A DNA stretch of 64,000 nt from assembly GCF_017592555.1 (NCBI RefSeq), contig NZ_JAGFNS010000012.1, positions 186,001 to 250,000 of the forward strand. Direction: 5' to 3'. A program made the position numbers and the translations under genes. The stretch's first letter is position 1. Every line of letters starts with the position of its first letter. Of the stretch, positions 1-8,343 are shown piece by piece. Origin of the DNA: Actinoplanes flavus. GTDB lineage: Bacteria; Actinomycetota; Actinomycetes; Mycobacteriales; Micromonosporaceae. The notes below the pieces were generated by a model. That model saw only the letters and a list, made by a program, of their open reading frames with translations. It was not told the origin of the DNA and made no database searches.

Positions 1-951
1 GCTACCGGATGTGGCGGGCGGCACCGCCGACGACGGCGCCGCGGCGGGACGGGGTGACGGCCGCGGCCCGGGAGAGGGACGGACGGCGCCGGCGTTCCGG
101 TTGCCGACCACGGCCCGCGCCGCCGGGCTGAGCCGCATGGCGCCCGCCGAGGACTGCTTGACCGACCACGGCTGCGGGGACTCGGCGTGCACGCCGCGTT
201 TCGGGGTGCCGGCCCCGTCGGTGAACTCCTCCTCGGTCATCGCCTGCAGCGCGCTCAGCGCCACGGCGACCATGGTCGCCGTGGTGATCAGGATGATCGG
301 CACCAGCATGGTGAGCGGCCGGATCCCGCCGGACGCGGGTGCGCCCGGGTGCAGCTCGATCGACATGGCCGCCATACCGGTGTAGTGCATGCCGCAGACC
401 GCGACGGCCATCACGGCGGCCGCGCCGGTGATCTTGGCCCAGCCCCGGACCGAGACGGCGAACCACAGCGCCACCGTGCTGGCCGCGATCGCGATCAGGG
501 CCGAGGCCACCATCAGCGGCGGCGAGTAGTGGATGGTGGCGGGGAGCCGGATGCCCTCCATGCCGGTGTAGTGCATGGCGATCACGCCGGTCCCGGTGAG
601 CAGGCCGGCCGCCATGGTCTTCGGGACGCTGCGCGCGCCGTGGCCGGCCACCATCAGCCCGATGCCGACCGTCACCACCGCGAAGGCCAGGCTCAGCAGG
701 GTCATCGCGAGGTCGTAACGGACCGGGCTCTCCGGGACCTCGAAGCCCAGCATCGCGGAGAAGTGCATGAGCCAGATCCCGCCGCCGATCGCGAACGCCG
801 CGATCACCAGCCACCGGTTGCGCCGGCCGCGGGTGCGCGCGTCCCGGGCCCGGCCGGTGAAGAGCAGCCCGAGAAAGGAACCGAGGAACGCGAGCAGATA
901 CGCGGCTATCGGATTGAACACGCCGTAGGCGAAGTGATGGACGTCGGCCAC
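1..951 (-). CDS. MHYT-domain integral membrane sensor (3' end outside window)
   Basis: Integral membrane protein of the MHYT family, a seven-helix domain proposed to bind a metal and sense a diatomic gas such as O2, CO or NO. Three copies of the signature are visible, MHFSAM followed by two MHYTGM, each at the edge of a hydrophobic helix. I take a GTG at 951 as start, giving MADVHHFAYG, because the typical family N-terminus has a conserved His-Phe pair there. No ribosome-binding site is obvious. The reading frame is open to base 1. After the helices comes a Pro/Ser/Arg-rich cytoplasmic stretch, so any output domain would lie outside the window. Confidence 0.85.
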   Translation of the reverse strand, partial: MADVHHFAYGVFNPIAAYLLAFLGSFLGLLFTGRARDARTRGRRNRWLVIAAFAIGGGIWLMHFSAMLGFEVPESPVRYDLAMTLLSLAFAVVTVGIGLMVAGHGARSVPKTMAAGLLTGTGVIAMHYTGMEGIRLPATIHYSPPLMVASALIAIAASTVALWFAVSVRGWAKITGAAAVMAVAVCGMHYTGMAAMSIELHPGAPASGGIRPLTMLVPIILITTATMVAVALSALQAMTEEEFTDGAGTPKRGVHAESPQPWSVKQSSAGAMRLSPAARAVVGNRNAGAVRPSPGPRPSPRPAAAPSSAVPPATSGS

Positions 952-1027
952 GCCCGGGATTGAGTCAGAAATCAGCGGCAGTACAACGCACCCGCTGTGC
1001 GGTGGATCCCTAAAGAGGACCGGGGCC

Positions 1028-1062
1028 GCCGGGGCCGGGTCCGAATCGGACCCCGCCCCGGC
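1028..1062. terminator. Strong stem-loop, probable terminator
   Basis: Two 17-base arms pair with a single C-C mismatch around a one-base loop (arms 1028-1044 and 1046-1062). It lies just past the stop codon of the small minus-strand gene at 1105-1248 and ahead of the MHYT gene, so it probably ends that short transcript. There is no clear U-tract. Confidence 0.6.
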
Positions 1063-1104
1063 GACCCCGGTCCGGGTCGGCGGGATGGCGGATGACGAGG
1101 AGAA

Positions 1105-1248
1105 TCAGGTGAAGATGCTGACGCCGCCGGGACCCACCAGGAGACCGACGATGATCAGCACAACGCCCCACAGGATCTGCCGCCGGAACAGCGCGAGGAT
1201 GCCGGCGACCACGAGGATTACGGCGAGAATCCAAAGCAGTAGGTCCAT
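1105..1248 (-). CDS. Small hydrophobic GPGG membrane protein, 47 aa
   Basis: A 47-residue protein with two hydrophobic segments (about 3-20 and 25-38) separated by the basic turn FRRQ, ending in GPGGVSIFT. Tiny membrane proteins ending in GPGGxSxF recur in many actinobacteria; their function is unknown to me. The frame starts with ATG at 1248 and ends with TGA. The hydrophobic pattern and the conserved ending are the evidence for a real gene. It has its own downstream stem-loop at 1028-1062 and sits 42 bases downstream of the phosphoesterase gene, so it could be cotranscribed with it. Confidence 0.75.
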   Translation of the reverse strand: MDLLLWILAVILVVAGILALFRRQILWGVVLIIVGLLVGPGGVSIFT

Positions 1249-1290
1249 GTCTCAGCGATTACCCGGACCGCCGAAACCGGAAACCTGACA

Positions 1291-2034
1291 TCAGGCGGGT
1301 ACGAGCGGCGCGTCCACCGACTCGGACAGCAGCTGATACACGTTGTACGCCTGCTTGATGACCGGGTGGGCGACGTTGCGGACCGGCACCCCACCGGGCG
1401 TACGGCCGCGCTCCGAACCGTGGTGGGCGTGCCCGTGCAGGGCCAGGGCGGTCGGCGCCGAGTCGATGGCGTGACCGAGCTGGTAACAACCCAGGAACGC
1501 GTAGATCTCCAGTGGCTCGCCGACCAGGGTGTCCGGCACCGGCGAGTAGTGGGTGAGCGCCACCAGCGCGTCACATCGGACCGAGCGCAGCGCCTCGCCG
1601 AGCCGGGCTGAGATCTCCTCGGTGGTGCCGACGAACGTCTTCATCTCCCGTTCGCCGAAGTTGCTGGCGCAGGCGCCGGCGAAACCCCCGCCGAACCCCT
1701 TCGCGCCGGCGATGCCGAGCCGGTGCCCGCGGATCTCCAGCACCGTGGCCGAGCACTCCAGGACGGTGATCCCGGAGTTGGTCAGCACCTCGGCGACCTG
1801 CTGCTCCTGGTCACTCTGGTGGTCGTGGTTGCCGAGCACCACCACGACCGGTACGGCCAGCCCGCCGAACTCCGTGGCGAAGCACTTCGCCTCCTCGACC
1901 GTCCCGTGCCGGGTCAGGTCGCCGGCGACGAGCAGCGCGTCGGCCCGGTCGGGCAACTCCTCGAGGGCGGGCCGGAAGCGGCCCACCACGTCCTTGTCCA
2001 CGTGGACGTCGCCCACGGCGGCGATCCGGATCAT
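1291..2034 (-). CDS. Calcineurin-like metallophosphoesterase
   Basis: A 247-residue cytosolic metallophosphoesterase. All five metal-binding motifs are visible in order: GDVHVDKD near the N-terminus, AGDLTRHG, LGNHDHQSD, ALTHYSP and LHGHAHHG. These ligate the dinuclear metal centre that hydrolyses phosphomonoesters or diesters. The substrate cannot be read from the sequence. The ATG at 2034 overlaps the stop of the BON-domain gene (ATGA), so the two are translationally coupled, and the nucleotidyltransferase-like gene lies just upstream in the same operon. No signal peptide. Confidence 0.9.
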   Translation of the reverse strand: MIRIAAVGDVHVDKDVVGRFRPALEELPDRADALLVAGDLTRHGTVEEAKCFATEFGGLAVPVVVVLGNHDHQSDQEQQVAEVLTNSGITVLECSATVLEIRGHRLGIAGAKGFGGGFAGACASNFGEREMKTFVGTTEEISARLGEALRSVRCDALVALTHYSPVPDTLVGEPLEIYAFLGCYQLGHAIDSAPTALALHGHAHHGSERGRTPGGVPVRNVAHPVIKQAYNVYQLLSESVDAPLVPA

Positions 2035-2279
2035 GAAATCTCCTCCACCTCGCTGGGTGCCTGCGACCGGGTGATGCCGATGTCGCAGGTGATCGCCATG
2101 TCGGGGAAGTGCGAGGTGATCTGCCGGCAGATCTCGTCGCGCCGGTGGGTGCTCTCCACCTCCCCGCAGAGCACCACCACGTTCTCCCGGCGGTGCACGG
2201 TGATGCCCTGCTCGGCGATCTGTTCGTGTTCGATGAGCAGGCGATGGATCTCGGCCTCGAGATCGATCTGGTTCGTCAT
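2031..2279 (-). CDS. BON-domain protein, 82 aa
   Basis: A single BON domain (bacterial OsmY and nodulation) with the typical pattern of an acidic helix, ITVHRRENVVVLCGEV, then a second helix and a closing strand. BON domains are thought to bind phospholipid surfaces, but this one has no signal peptide and is probably cytosolic. I start at ATG 2279, preceded by GGGGGA; the start follows the upstream stop by one base. The stop overlaps the phosphoesterase start by four bases. It is the middle gene of a three-gene operon. Confidence 0.8.
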   Translation of the reverse strand: MTNQIDLEAEIHRLLIEHEQIAEQGITVHRRENVVVLCGEVESTHRRDEICRQITSHFPDMAITCDIGITRSQAPSEVEEIS

Positions 2280-2280
2280 G

Positions 2281-2865
2281 TCATCCCCCAACCTTGAGTT
2301 CCGTCGCGCCGGGGAAGGAGACGACGTCCAGACGGTCGAGCAGCACCAGGAACGCCTCCGCGTACGGCGACTTCATGGTCTCCCGGCGGACCCGGCCCCA
2401 GTCGATCTGTTCCCGCAGCGAACGGGCGACCGGCAGCCCGGTCGCGAAGTCGCAGTAGTGCTGGCTGTAGCTGAGCAGCTTGTGCACCATGAGCCGGGTC
2501 GCGGAGAGCACCGGCATGTAGATCGCCTCGACCGAGATCTGATCGGTGTCGTGCAGTGTCTCGTCGTCCACCGGCGACTCCACCGGACGGTAGATGAGAT
2601 CCACCATCCGGCCCTCGTCGTATACCTTGACCAGCCAATCCTCGGGGGGCTGTTCGGTGCGGCAGCCGACCGCGGCCAGCTCCTGCAGAGCCCGGTCCTT
2701 GTCCTGCTCGCGTATCAGGAAGTCGACGTCATGGTCACTGGAATAGCCGCCCCTGGCGTACACCGCGAAGCTTCCGCCCAGGGCGAAGGGTATGTCCGCG
2801 CTCTTGAGCGTCGATGCGACGCGCTTGAGGGTGATGGCCAAACCCTCGTCCACACGGTGTGGCAT
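2281..2865 (-). CDS. Nucleotidyltransferase-fold protein
   Basis: A 194-residue protein with a minimal nucleotidyltransferase signature: a GGSFAVYARGGY turn followed by the metal-binding pair DHDVDF, as in the AbiEii/DUF1814-type and NTP_transf families. A second acid may come from VDLIYRP. The substrate is unknown. I start at ATG 2865 because an AGGAGG site lies five bases upstream; a longer frame to 2937 has no such site. First gene of an operon with the BON and phosphoesterase genes. I see no partner antitoxin regulator next to it, so an abortive-infection role is not supported. Confidence 0.75.
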   Translation of the reverse strand: MPHRVDEGLAITLKRVASTLKSADIPFALGGSFAVYARGGYSSDHDVDFLIREQDKDRALQELAAVGCRTEQPPEDWLVKVYDEGRMVDLIYRPVESPVDDETLHDTDQISVEAIYMPVLSATRLMVHKLLSYSQHYCDFATGLPVARSLREQIDWGRVRRETMKSPYAEAFLVLLDRLDVVSFPGATELKVGG

Positions 2866-3003
2866 GGCGACCTCCTGTCCCTTTCCGGTGGATGACCGAC
2901 TACCCGGAGTCGCGACACCTTGAACCCCTGCGCTCATTCTGGAGGACCGGCACGCCCCGCGGCGTGGAACAGAAGGTGCGGTACCCGGCTACCGTCAGTT
3001 GGT

Positions 3004-3666
3004 ATGGCCCTCCCCGCGCAGTCCAGGCCGGCGGCGCTCCCCGCCCGTGGCGACCGACGGTCGCCGCGCACCATCGCGCTCGTCGGCATAGACGGCTCCG
3101 GCAAGACCACCCAGGCCCGCGGTCTGGCCGCCGGCCTGATCGCGGACGGCTTCCCGGCCGCCTACCGGCAGAACGCCGGTGGCCGGCACTGGTTCGGCCG
3201 GATCGCGGTGCTGGTCGGCCGGGCGGACGCCGAGGACCTGTTCGGCCGCCGGGGCACGCTCGCCGTCGAGTCGGCGCTGCGCTGGCTGGCCATCGCCCGC
3301 ACCCTGCTGCGCCGGGCGGTGCGCCGGGAGATCGCGGTGATGGACCGGTACGCCGTCTGCCAGTACGCCAGTCTCCGGGCGCACGGTGCCCGCCCGACCG
3401 CCGAACGGTTCGCCCGGCTGGCCTACCGCCTCTTCCCCAGCCCGGACGTGACGTTCTTCCTCGCCGTCGACCCGGAGATCGCCCAGGAGCGGATCGAGCG
3501 GCGCGGCTACGACCACGAGTCGCTCGAGTACCTGCGGGCCGCGACGGACGCCTACCGGTCGCTGCCGGAGTACCCGGGCTTCGTCGTGATCGACGCCAAC
3601 GGCACGCCCGACCAGGTCCTCAAGGCACTCCGTACCGAGCTCGGCCTGGATCAGGCCGGACCGTAG
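3004..3666 (+). CDS. Thymidylate kinase-like P-loop kinase
   Basis: A 220-residue P-loop kinase. Walker A is GIDGSGKTTQ at about residues 28-37, and the DRY-type motif VMDRYAV follows at the position where thymidylate kinases bind the nucleotide monophosphate. Later QERIERRGYDHESLEY resembles the lid. Length fits dTMP kinase (about 200-215), yet the protein is divergent, so another nucleotide or sugar substrate is possible. I chose ATG 3004, the last start before the conserved strand; no good ribosome site is visible. The 3' end overlaps the convergent SDR gene by 16 bases. Confidence 0.75.
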   Translation: MALPAQSRPAALPARGDRRSPRTIALVGIDGSGKTTQARGLAAGLIADGFPAAYRQNAGGRHWFGRIAVLVGRADAEDLFGRRGTLAVESALRWLAIARTLLRRAVRREIAVMDRYAVCQYASLRAHGARPTAERFARLAYRLFPSPDVTFFLAVDPEIAQERIERRGYDHESLEYLRAATDAYRSLPEYPGFVVIDANGTPDQVLKALRTELGLDQAGP

Positions 3667-4340
3667 ACCGGGATCTGCGCGCCACTGGTCGGCGCCGACG
3701 CGTCCGAGGCCAGGAAGAGGATCACCGCGGCGATCTCCGCCGGGCTCACCCAGCGGCCGTGGTCGGCGTCCGGCTGGGCCGCCCGGTTGGCCGGCGTGTC
3801 GATGATGCTGGGCAGCACGGTGTTGCAGCGCACGTTCCGCTTGCGGTACTCCACGGCGACCGCCCCGGCGAAGCCCAGCACGGCGGCCTTGGCGGTCACA
3901 TAGCCGGCCGCGCCCGGGAACGGCGACACCCCGGCCCGCGACGACACGCACACCACCGAGCCGCCGCCGGCCGCGACCAGGTGCGGCAGGGCCGCCGCCG
4001 TGGTCAGGTAGGTGGGCCGCAGATTGACCGCCAGCATCGCCTCGAACTCGGCGACCGGGGTGTCGGCGATCAGGCCGCTGCCCGCGTACCCGCCGACCAG
4101 GTTGACCACGGCCCGCAGCGGCGCGTCCGGTTCCCCGGCGGCCACCGCGGCCGCCGTACGGACGTCCGCCTCGACGGTGAGGTCGGCGTCCACGGCGATC
4201 GCGCCCTCCGGCAGCCGGCCGGCCGTCCCGGGGCGGACCGGCGCCACCACGCGCCAGCCGTCGGCCAGGAACGCCGTGATGGTGGCGGACCCCAGCCCGC
4301 CCGTGCCGCCCGTCACCAGAGCCGTACGCGTCGCAGTCAT
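3651..4340 (-). CDS. SDR-family NAD(P)-dependent oxidoreductase
   Basis: A 229-residue short-chain dehydrogenase/reductase. The cofactor motif TGGTGGLG is at about residues 10-17, the NNAG-equivalent is NLVGG, and the catalytic set is seen as VCVSSRAG (Ser) and GYVTAK (Tyr-x3-Lys). Length is normal for a classical SDR. The alcohol or ketone substrate cannot be deduced. Transcribed toward the thymidylate kinase-like gene, with a 16-base tail-to-tail overlap, and divergent from the sigma factor gene. Confidence 0.88.
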   Translation of the reverse strand: MTATRTALVTGGTGGLGSATITAFLADGWRVVAPVRPGTAGRLPEGAIAVDADLTVEADVRTAAAVAAGEPDAPLRAVVNLVGGYAGSGLIADTPVAEFEAMLAVNLRPTYLTTAAALPHLVAAGGGSVVCVSSRAGVSPFPGAAGYVTAKAAVLGFAGAVAVEYRKRNVRCNTVLPSIIDTPANRAAQPDADHGRWVSPAEIAAVILFLASDASAPTSGAQIPVYGPA

Positions 4341-4870
4341 GGGGAGCAGCTTGTCACACCGTAGGGCGTGTGCTTTTCCTCACGCAGCCGGCGATCCCGC
4401 CCTCGACCTGGGGTTGTTCGGGCCCGCTGAAGCGTCACCCGTGCGGGCGAGTGATGTGTGGCGTGCCGAGGCGCATCGTGACCGGTGGTCCCGTTGGACC
4501 CTGGAGATCCCGAATCTTTCGCGGGCGTTTGTTTCAGGCCCGTCTTTACCCGGCCGACAGTGCATATGAACCCCGCGGGCACGAAACCCGTACTCGGGGG
4601 TGACGAGCATCGCGGAGCCCAGGGTGATGCCCGTCGCTGTGACGAGAAGAGGCCGATGGTGTTATGAGGAACGCGCGAAGGGTATCCGGACGTCTGCACA
4701 GCAGTCGCGAAGACGTCGCACTCAGGTACCGCGCACTGGGCTCTCAGCTATTACCCAGACATTCGTGACACTTTCGACTCACCAGCCGGAATCAGTGCGG
4801 CCAGCGTTTTGTTGTGTAGATGTGTCAGCAACCGCAATGCACGAGCTGCGGACGTTACGGGAGAGGGCTG
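4341..4870. other. 530-bp intergenic region upstream of the sigma factor gene
   Basis: I find no convincing protein gene here. The stretch is less GC-rich than its flanks and should hold the promoters of the divergent SDR and sigma genes plus a long 5' leader. A 34-codon frame (ATG 4664 to TGA 4768, plus strand, rich in Arg) lies in the leader. It has no clear ribosome site and I do not call it a gene. Confidence 0.4.
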
Positions 4871-5872
4871 ATGGACGCAGGTAATGCCCGTAACAGGGTT
4901 AGTGACGGCAATGAGGGGACCGTGGGCAACGTGGAGAAGAGCACCGTGATGCGTACCGATCAGGTCGCCGAAGAGCGCGACCTCGTCGGAGTCTACCTGC
5001 ACGAGATCTCCCGGACGCCGTTGTTGGACGCCGAGCGTGAGGTCGAGCTCTCCAAGGCGATTGAGGCGGGCCTCTACGCCGAGCACCTGATCGAAACGGG
5101 CGAGGAGCGTCGCGGCGTCAGCCGGGAGGAGCTGGAGCGCCTCGTCACCGAGGGCCAGCGCGCGAAAGACCTGTTCATCCGGGCCAACCTGCGGCTGGTC
5201 GTCTCCATCGCCCGCCGCTACGTCCGGTCCGGCATGCCGATGCTCGACCTGATCCAGGAGGGCAACACCGGTCTGGTCCGCGCCGTCGAGAAGTTCGACT
5301 ACGTGCGCGGCTACAAGTTCTCGACGTACGCCACGTGGTGGGTGCGCCAGGCGATCAGCCGGGCCATCGCCCAGCAGGAGCGGACCGTCCGGCTCCCCGT
5401 GCACCTGGTCGAGGACGTCAACCGGATGCGCAACGTCACCCGTCAGCTCGTCCGGGAGCTGGGCGGCGACCCCGAGCCCGAGCAGGTCGCGGCCGCCCTG
5501 GGCGTGACCGTGGAGCGGGTCAACGAGCTCACCCGCTGGGCGCAGGACACCGTCTCCCTGGACACGCCGGTCGGCGACGACGGCGACACCAACCTCGGCG
5601 ACCTGGTCGCCGACAGCGACGCCCCGAGCCCCGAGGAGATCGTCCTCAACGCGCTCGAGCGGCAGCGCATCGAGGGCCTGCTGAACCACCTGGACGACCG
5701 GTCGGCCGGCATCATGCGGGCCCGGTACGGCCTGGAGGACGGCCGCGAGCACTCCCTGACCGAGGTGGCGTCCCGCTTCTCGCTGAGCCGGGAGCGGATC
5801 CGCCAGCTGGAGATCCAGGCGCTCGGCCGGCTGCGCGAGCTGGCCCGGGCCGAGGGCCTGCAGGCCGCCTGA
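4871..5872 (+). CDS. RNA polymerase sigma factor, sigma-70 group 1/2 (HrdB/SigB-like)
   Basis: A 333-residue sigma factor with region 1.2 ([16 protein letters not shown]), the full region 2 including [17 protein letters not shown] and the melting/-10 segment [13 protein letters not shown], region 3, and a region 4.2 helix-turn-helix ending SRERIRQLE. There is no long acidic region 1.1, so it is more like group 2 (SigB/HrdA-D type) than the essential housekeeping factor. I start at ATG 4871, preceded by GGGAGAGGG; an earlier ATG at 4820 lacks a site. It is monocistronic, with a long leader upstream and a bidirectional terminator downstream. Confidence 0.92.
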   Translation: MDAGNARNRVSDGNEGTVGNVEKSTVMRTDQVAEERDLVGVYLHEISRTPLLDAEREVELSKAIEAGLYAEHLIETGEERRGVSREELERLVTEGQRAKDLFIRANLRLVVSIARRYVRSGMPMLDLIQEGNTGLVRAVEKFDYVRGYKFSTYATWWVRQAISRAIAQQERTVRLPVHLVEDVNRMRNVTRQLVRELGGDPEPEQVAAALGVTVERVNELTRWAQDTVSLDTPVGDDGDTNLGDLVADSDAPSPEEIVLNALERQRIEGLLNHLDDRSAGIMRARYGLEDGREHSLTEVASRFSLSRERIRQLEIQALGRLRELARAEGLQAA

Positions 5873-5893
5873 GCCTCGGCTCACCGAAACGAT

Positions 5894-5927
5894 GAAGGCC
5901 GGTGCCCCCTCGGGGGCGCCGGCCTTC
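5894..5927. terminator. Bidirectional stem-loop terminator
   Basis: Arms GAAGGCCGGTGCCCCC and GGGGGCGCCGGCCTTC pair around a two-base loop with one T-G pair. It lies between the convergent sigma factor and NlpC/P60 genes and can serve both strands. Confidence 0.85.
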
Positions 5928-5942
5928 GCCGTCGGTACGGAG

Positions 5943-6905
5943 TTACTTGATCCGGCCGTAGCCGTTCGGGGTCATGATGTCGATCGAGCGGTGCAGCACG
6001 TCCCGGCCGGCGGACGGGGCGTCGATGATCTTCCCGCCACCCACGTAGATCGCCACGTGGCCGTTGCTGCGGTAGAACACCAGATCACCGGGTTGCAGAT
6101 CGGACCGGCTGATCCGGGCGGTGGCGCTGTACTGTGCGGCGGCGTTGTGCGGCAGGGACTTGCCCGCGGCCGCCCAGGACGCCTGCGTCAGGCCCGAGCA
6201 GTCGTACGAGTTCGGGCCGGCGTCACCGTAGCCGTACGGCTTGCCGATCTGGTTGAACGCGAACGTGACCGCCTTGCCGGCCGAACCGGGGATGTCCGGG
6301 ATCTCGCCGGTGTAGGAACCGGTGTCCTCGGTGGCGCTGCCGAAGGCGGCCTCGCGCATGTCGTACAGGTCCTGGAGGTCGTCCTCGATCTTCTCCTTGC
6401 GCGCCGCCAGCTCCTTGACCTGCGCGGTCTGCTTGGTCTGGGTCTGGGCGAGGGCGGCCTTGCGCTCGGCGAAGGTCTGGGTCGTCTCGGTGAAGGCGTC
6501 GATGTCCTGCTGGTTCGACCGGGTGACCTGCTCGAGGAACGTCATCCGCTCCAGCAGGCTCCCTTGATCTCCGCTCACCAGGACGTTCATCGGGCCGACA
6601 CGGCCCTGCATGTACGTGGTGGCGGCGATGGTCTGGACCTTCTCGGTGGCCGCGGTGAGAGCCGTCTGGGCCGGCTTGAGCGAGGCCTCCAGCTTCACCG
6701 CGTCGGCCTTCGTCTTCTTCAGGTCGAGCCGCATCTTGTTGTACGACTCGGTGACGTCCTCGAGCTTCGCCGACGCGGCGTCGATCTTCTTCTTCAGCTC
6801 GTTGGCGGACGGGGCGGCGTGTGCGGCCGTCCCTCCGGACGTGGTGATCGCGAACGCCGTCAACGCGACCACGAGCGCCCGGAGCCGGGTTCGGGGGTGT
6901 GGCAC
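5943..6905 (-). CDS. Secreted NlpC/P60 (C40) peptidoglycan endopeptidase, RipA-like
   Basis: A 320-residue exported cell-wall hydrolase cleaving within peptide stems, as mycobacterial RipA does. Residues 1-30 form a signal peptide ending THAA-type (GTAAHA). Residues 35-185 are a long alpha-helical coiled coil. The C40 catalytic domain spans about 212-320. Catalytic Cys236 is in YDCSGL and His283 in NGHVAIYVG; Asp295 sits twelve residues on, where RipA has Glu444. The start is GTG 6905, with GGAAGAAAGG upstream. The long structured leader at 6931-7060 suggests RNA-level control. The coiled coil normally occludes or positions the catalytic domain. Confidence 0.92.
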   Translation of the reverse strand: MPHPRTRLRALVVALTAFAITTSGGTAAHAAPSANELKKKIDAASAKLEDVTESYNKMRLDLKKTKADAVKLEASLKPAQTALTAATEKVQTIAATTYMQGRVGPMNVLVSGDQGSLLERMTFLEQVTRSNQQDIDAFTETTQTFAERKAALAQTQTKQTAQVKELAARKEKIEDDLQDLYDMREAAFGSATEDTGSYTGEIPDIPGSAGKAVTFAFNQIGKPYGYGDAGPNSYDCSGLTQASWAAAGKSLPHNAAAQYSATARISRSDLQPGDLVFYRSNGHVAIYVGGGKIIDAPSAGRDVLHRSIDIMTPNGYGRIK

Positions 6906-6930
6906 TGGTCAGGGGCCTTTCTTCCGCTTG

Positions 6931-7060
6931 GCCGCCCACCGGGTCGGCGGGAGAGCAGGGCTGGAAGAGAGGCCCTGTCCGCGTTTGTTCCCGGCCGGGT
7001 TCACGGCGGCCGCCGCCCGTGGGGTGGGGCGCCGGATCGCCGCGCGTCATTCGGCGGCGT
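6931..7060 (-). ncRNA. Structured 5' leader of the NlpC/P60 gene, candidate c-di-AMP (ydaO) riboswitch
   Basis: The transcript leader can close a P1-like stem: GCCGCC followed by GAAT at about 7057-7050 pairs with GGCGGC at 6936-6931. Inside lie CGTGAACCC and an AGGGC/GCCCT hairpin followed by CCCGCCGACCCG, in the order expected for ydaO RNAs. In actinobacteria ydaO riboswitches are known to precede NlpC/P60 and Rpf genes. The match to the conserved core is loose, so this is a candidate only. The ribosome site begins right after P1. Bases 7061-7243 upstream are AT-richer, with two small hairpins (7186-7197, 7219-7233), and probably hold the promoter. Confidence 0.35.
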
Positions 7061-7243
7061 TGGCCGGCGCCACCCGAGGGGTTGTGGCTGCGGACCGGAC
7101 CAACCGCATTAACCTATCGACGGAAGAAAAGAAATCAAGGCCTGAGCGAGTGATTTTTACCAATAGCCGGGCTTACGTCATTAATCCCGATAACGGGCTG
7201 TTATTCGACCGCCGCTCAGCGTTATTACAACGCGATAAACGGA

Positions 7244-7564
7244 CTATTCGCTCAGGGCCGGTTCGGGGGCCGGAACCCAGCGCCGGGTCACCTGGCGCTC
7301 GGCCCAGAACGAGAAGAACGGGATGGTGCCGGCCAACATGACGAGGACCATCCGGCTGAACGGCCACTTCGCGCGGCGGGCCAGGTCGAAACTGCAGACC
7401 AGGTAGACCATGTAGAGGAAGCCGTGGAACGGGCCCACCGTCTCGACCACGATCGGGTTGTCGGCCGGGCCGTACTTGAGCGGCATGCCGACCACGACGA
7501 GGACGATCAGGACCACGCCGACGATCCAGGCGATGATCCGGTAACGGGTGAGGGCTCCCTGCAC
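7244..7564 (-). CDS. DUF3817 integral membrane protein
   Basis: A 106-residue membrane protein with three predicted helices (about 9-28, 45-62, 72-90). The segment GPFHGFLYMVYLVCSFDLA is typical of the DUF3817 (TIGR03954) family, widespread in actinobacteria, with no established function. It follows the next gene upstream by 24 bases on the same strand and probably forms a two-gene operon with it. No signal peptide beyond the first helix. Confidence 0.8.
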   Translation of the reverse strand: MQGALTRYRIIAWIVGVVLIVLVVVGMPLKYGPADNPIVVETVGPFHGFLYMVYLVCSFDLARRAKWPFSRMVLVMLAGTIPFFSFWAERQVTRRWVPAPEPALSE

Positions 7565-7588
7565 GGCGGGTGACTCCTTGATCGATGT

Positions 7589-8005
7589 CTACTGGGGGAT
7601 GCGGCCGGGGTAGTCGGCGGGGCGGGCGCCCGGGTTCGCGGCGAGCCAGGCCAGATAGTCGTTGTACGCGTCGAGCTCCGGATCCGCCTCGGCGGGCGCC
7701 GCCGCCCGGGAGCCCACCCGGACCGGGCGGCCCAGGGTGACCGCCGAACCCGTGGCGGGCGGCTCCTCCTCCGGGGCGGTCAGCGGCTCACCGGCCGCCT
7801 TGCGACGGGCCACCTGGATCTCGCGGACCCAGATGAAGACGACGAAGCCCCCGAAGACCGGCCACTGGAACATGTAGCCCCAGCTGATCGCGTTGCCGTC
7901 GGCGGCGCGACTGAACTGCCACCAGCCGAGAGCCAGGCAGCCCGCGGTCAGCACGATCGCGAGCAGATGCCGGGCCATCCACGCCGGAGTCCACAGCCCT
8001 TTCAT
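7589..8005 (-). CDS. Two-helix membrane protein, conserved in actinobacteria, function unknown
   Basis: A 138-residue protein with helices at about 8-28 (containing [13 protein letters not shown]) and 43-60, then a charged, Pro/Ala-rich cytoplasmic tail ending in [18 protein letters not shown]. The LGWWQ..R motif recalls the first helix of SURF1-type proteins, but the large SURF1 domain is absent. Homologues are often labelled a glucitol-operon regulator, which the sequence does not support: no DNA-binding domain is visible. Upstream partner of the DUF3817 gene. Confidence 0.7.
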   Translation of the reverse strand: MKGLWTPAWMARHLLAIVLTAGCLALGWWQFSRAADGNAISWGYMFQWPVFGGFVVFIWVREIQVARRKAAGEPLTAPEEEPPATGSAVTLGRPVRVGSRAAAPAEADPELDAYNDYLAWLAANPGARPADYPGRIPQ

Positions 8006-8119
8006 GCCCCGAGCGTACCGGCGGGTTTGGCGGGCGCCCGCATGGGCAACCCGTGCTCACTGGCGGATCGACGCGAACGGAGACGGACGATGATGGAAGC
8101 GCGCTTGGAGGAGGGGGCG

Positions 8120-8341
8120 ATGGTCAATTTCGACATCGGCATCGACCCCGCGGGCCTGGCCGACGACGACCTCTTCCGGGAGCTGGCGAGCCTCTACCGG
8201 ACCCGGTTGCAGACGCTGCGACACGGGCCGGACGCGGCACTGGAGAACCACTTCAAGCGCACCGCCGAACTGGAGACCGAGTACATGGCGCGCAAACCGG
8301 GCCGCGAGGTCGACCCGGACCGGCTCACCCAGGACTTCTGA
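8120..8341 (+). CDS. DUF6158-family small protein, 73 aa
   Basis: A small soluble protein with the conserved helical core ELASLYRTRLQTLRHG and the pattern H.KRTAELETEYMARKPGR, which I recognise from short actinobacterial proteins grouped as DUF6158. Function unknown. I start at ATG 8120, immediately after a strong GGAGGAGGGGG site; an upstream ATG at 8090 has none. The DUF1360 gene starts two bases after its stop, so the two are probably translated together. Confidence 0.72.
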   Translation: MVNFDIGIDPAGLADDDLFRELASLYRTRLQTLRHGPDAALENHFKRTAELETEYMARKPGREVDPDRLTQDF

Positions 8342-8343
8342 CG

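Noticed and set aside
2281-2865. AbiEii/MNT toxin-antitoxin pair
   Set aside because: The downstream genes are BON and phosphoesterase proteins, not an antitoxin; only the nucleotidyltransferase fold is seen.
2859-4364. 501-codon plus-strand frame over the kinase and SDR genes
   Set aside because: Arg/Pro-rich antisense or shifted translation; both underlying genes are clear.
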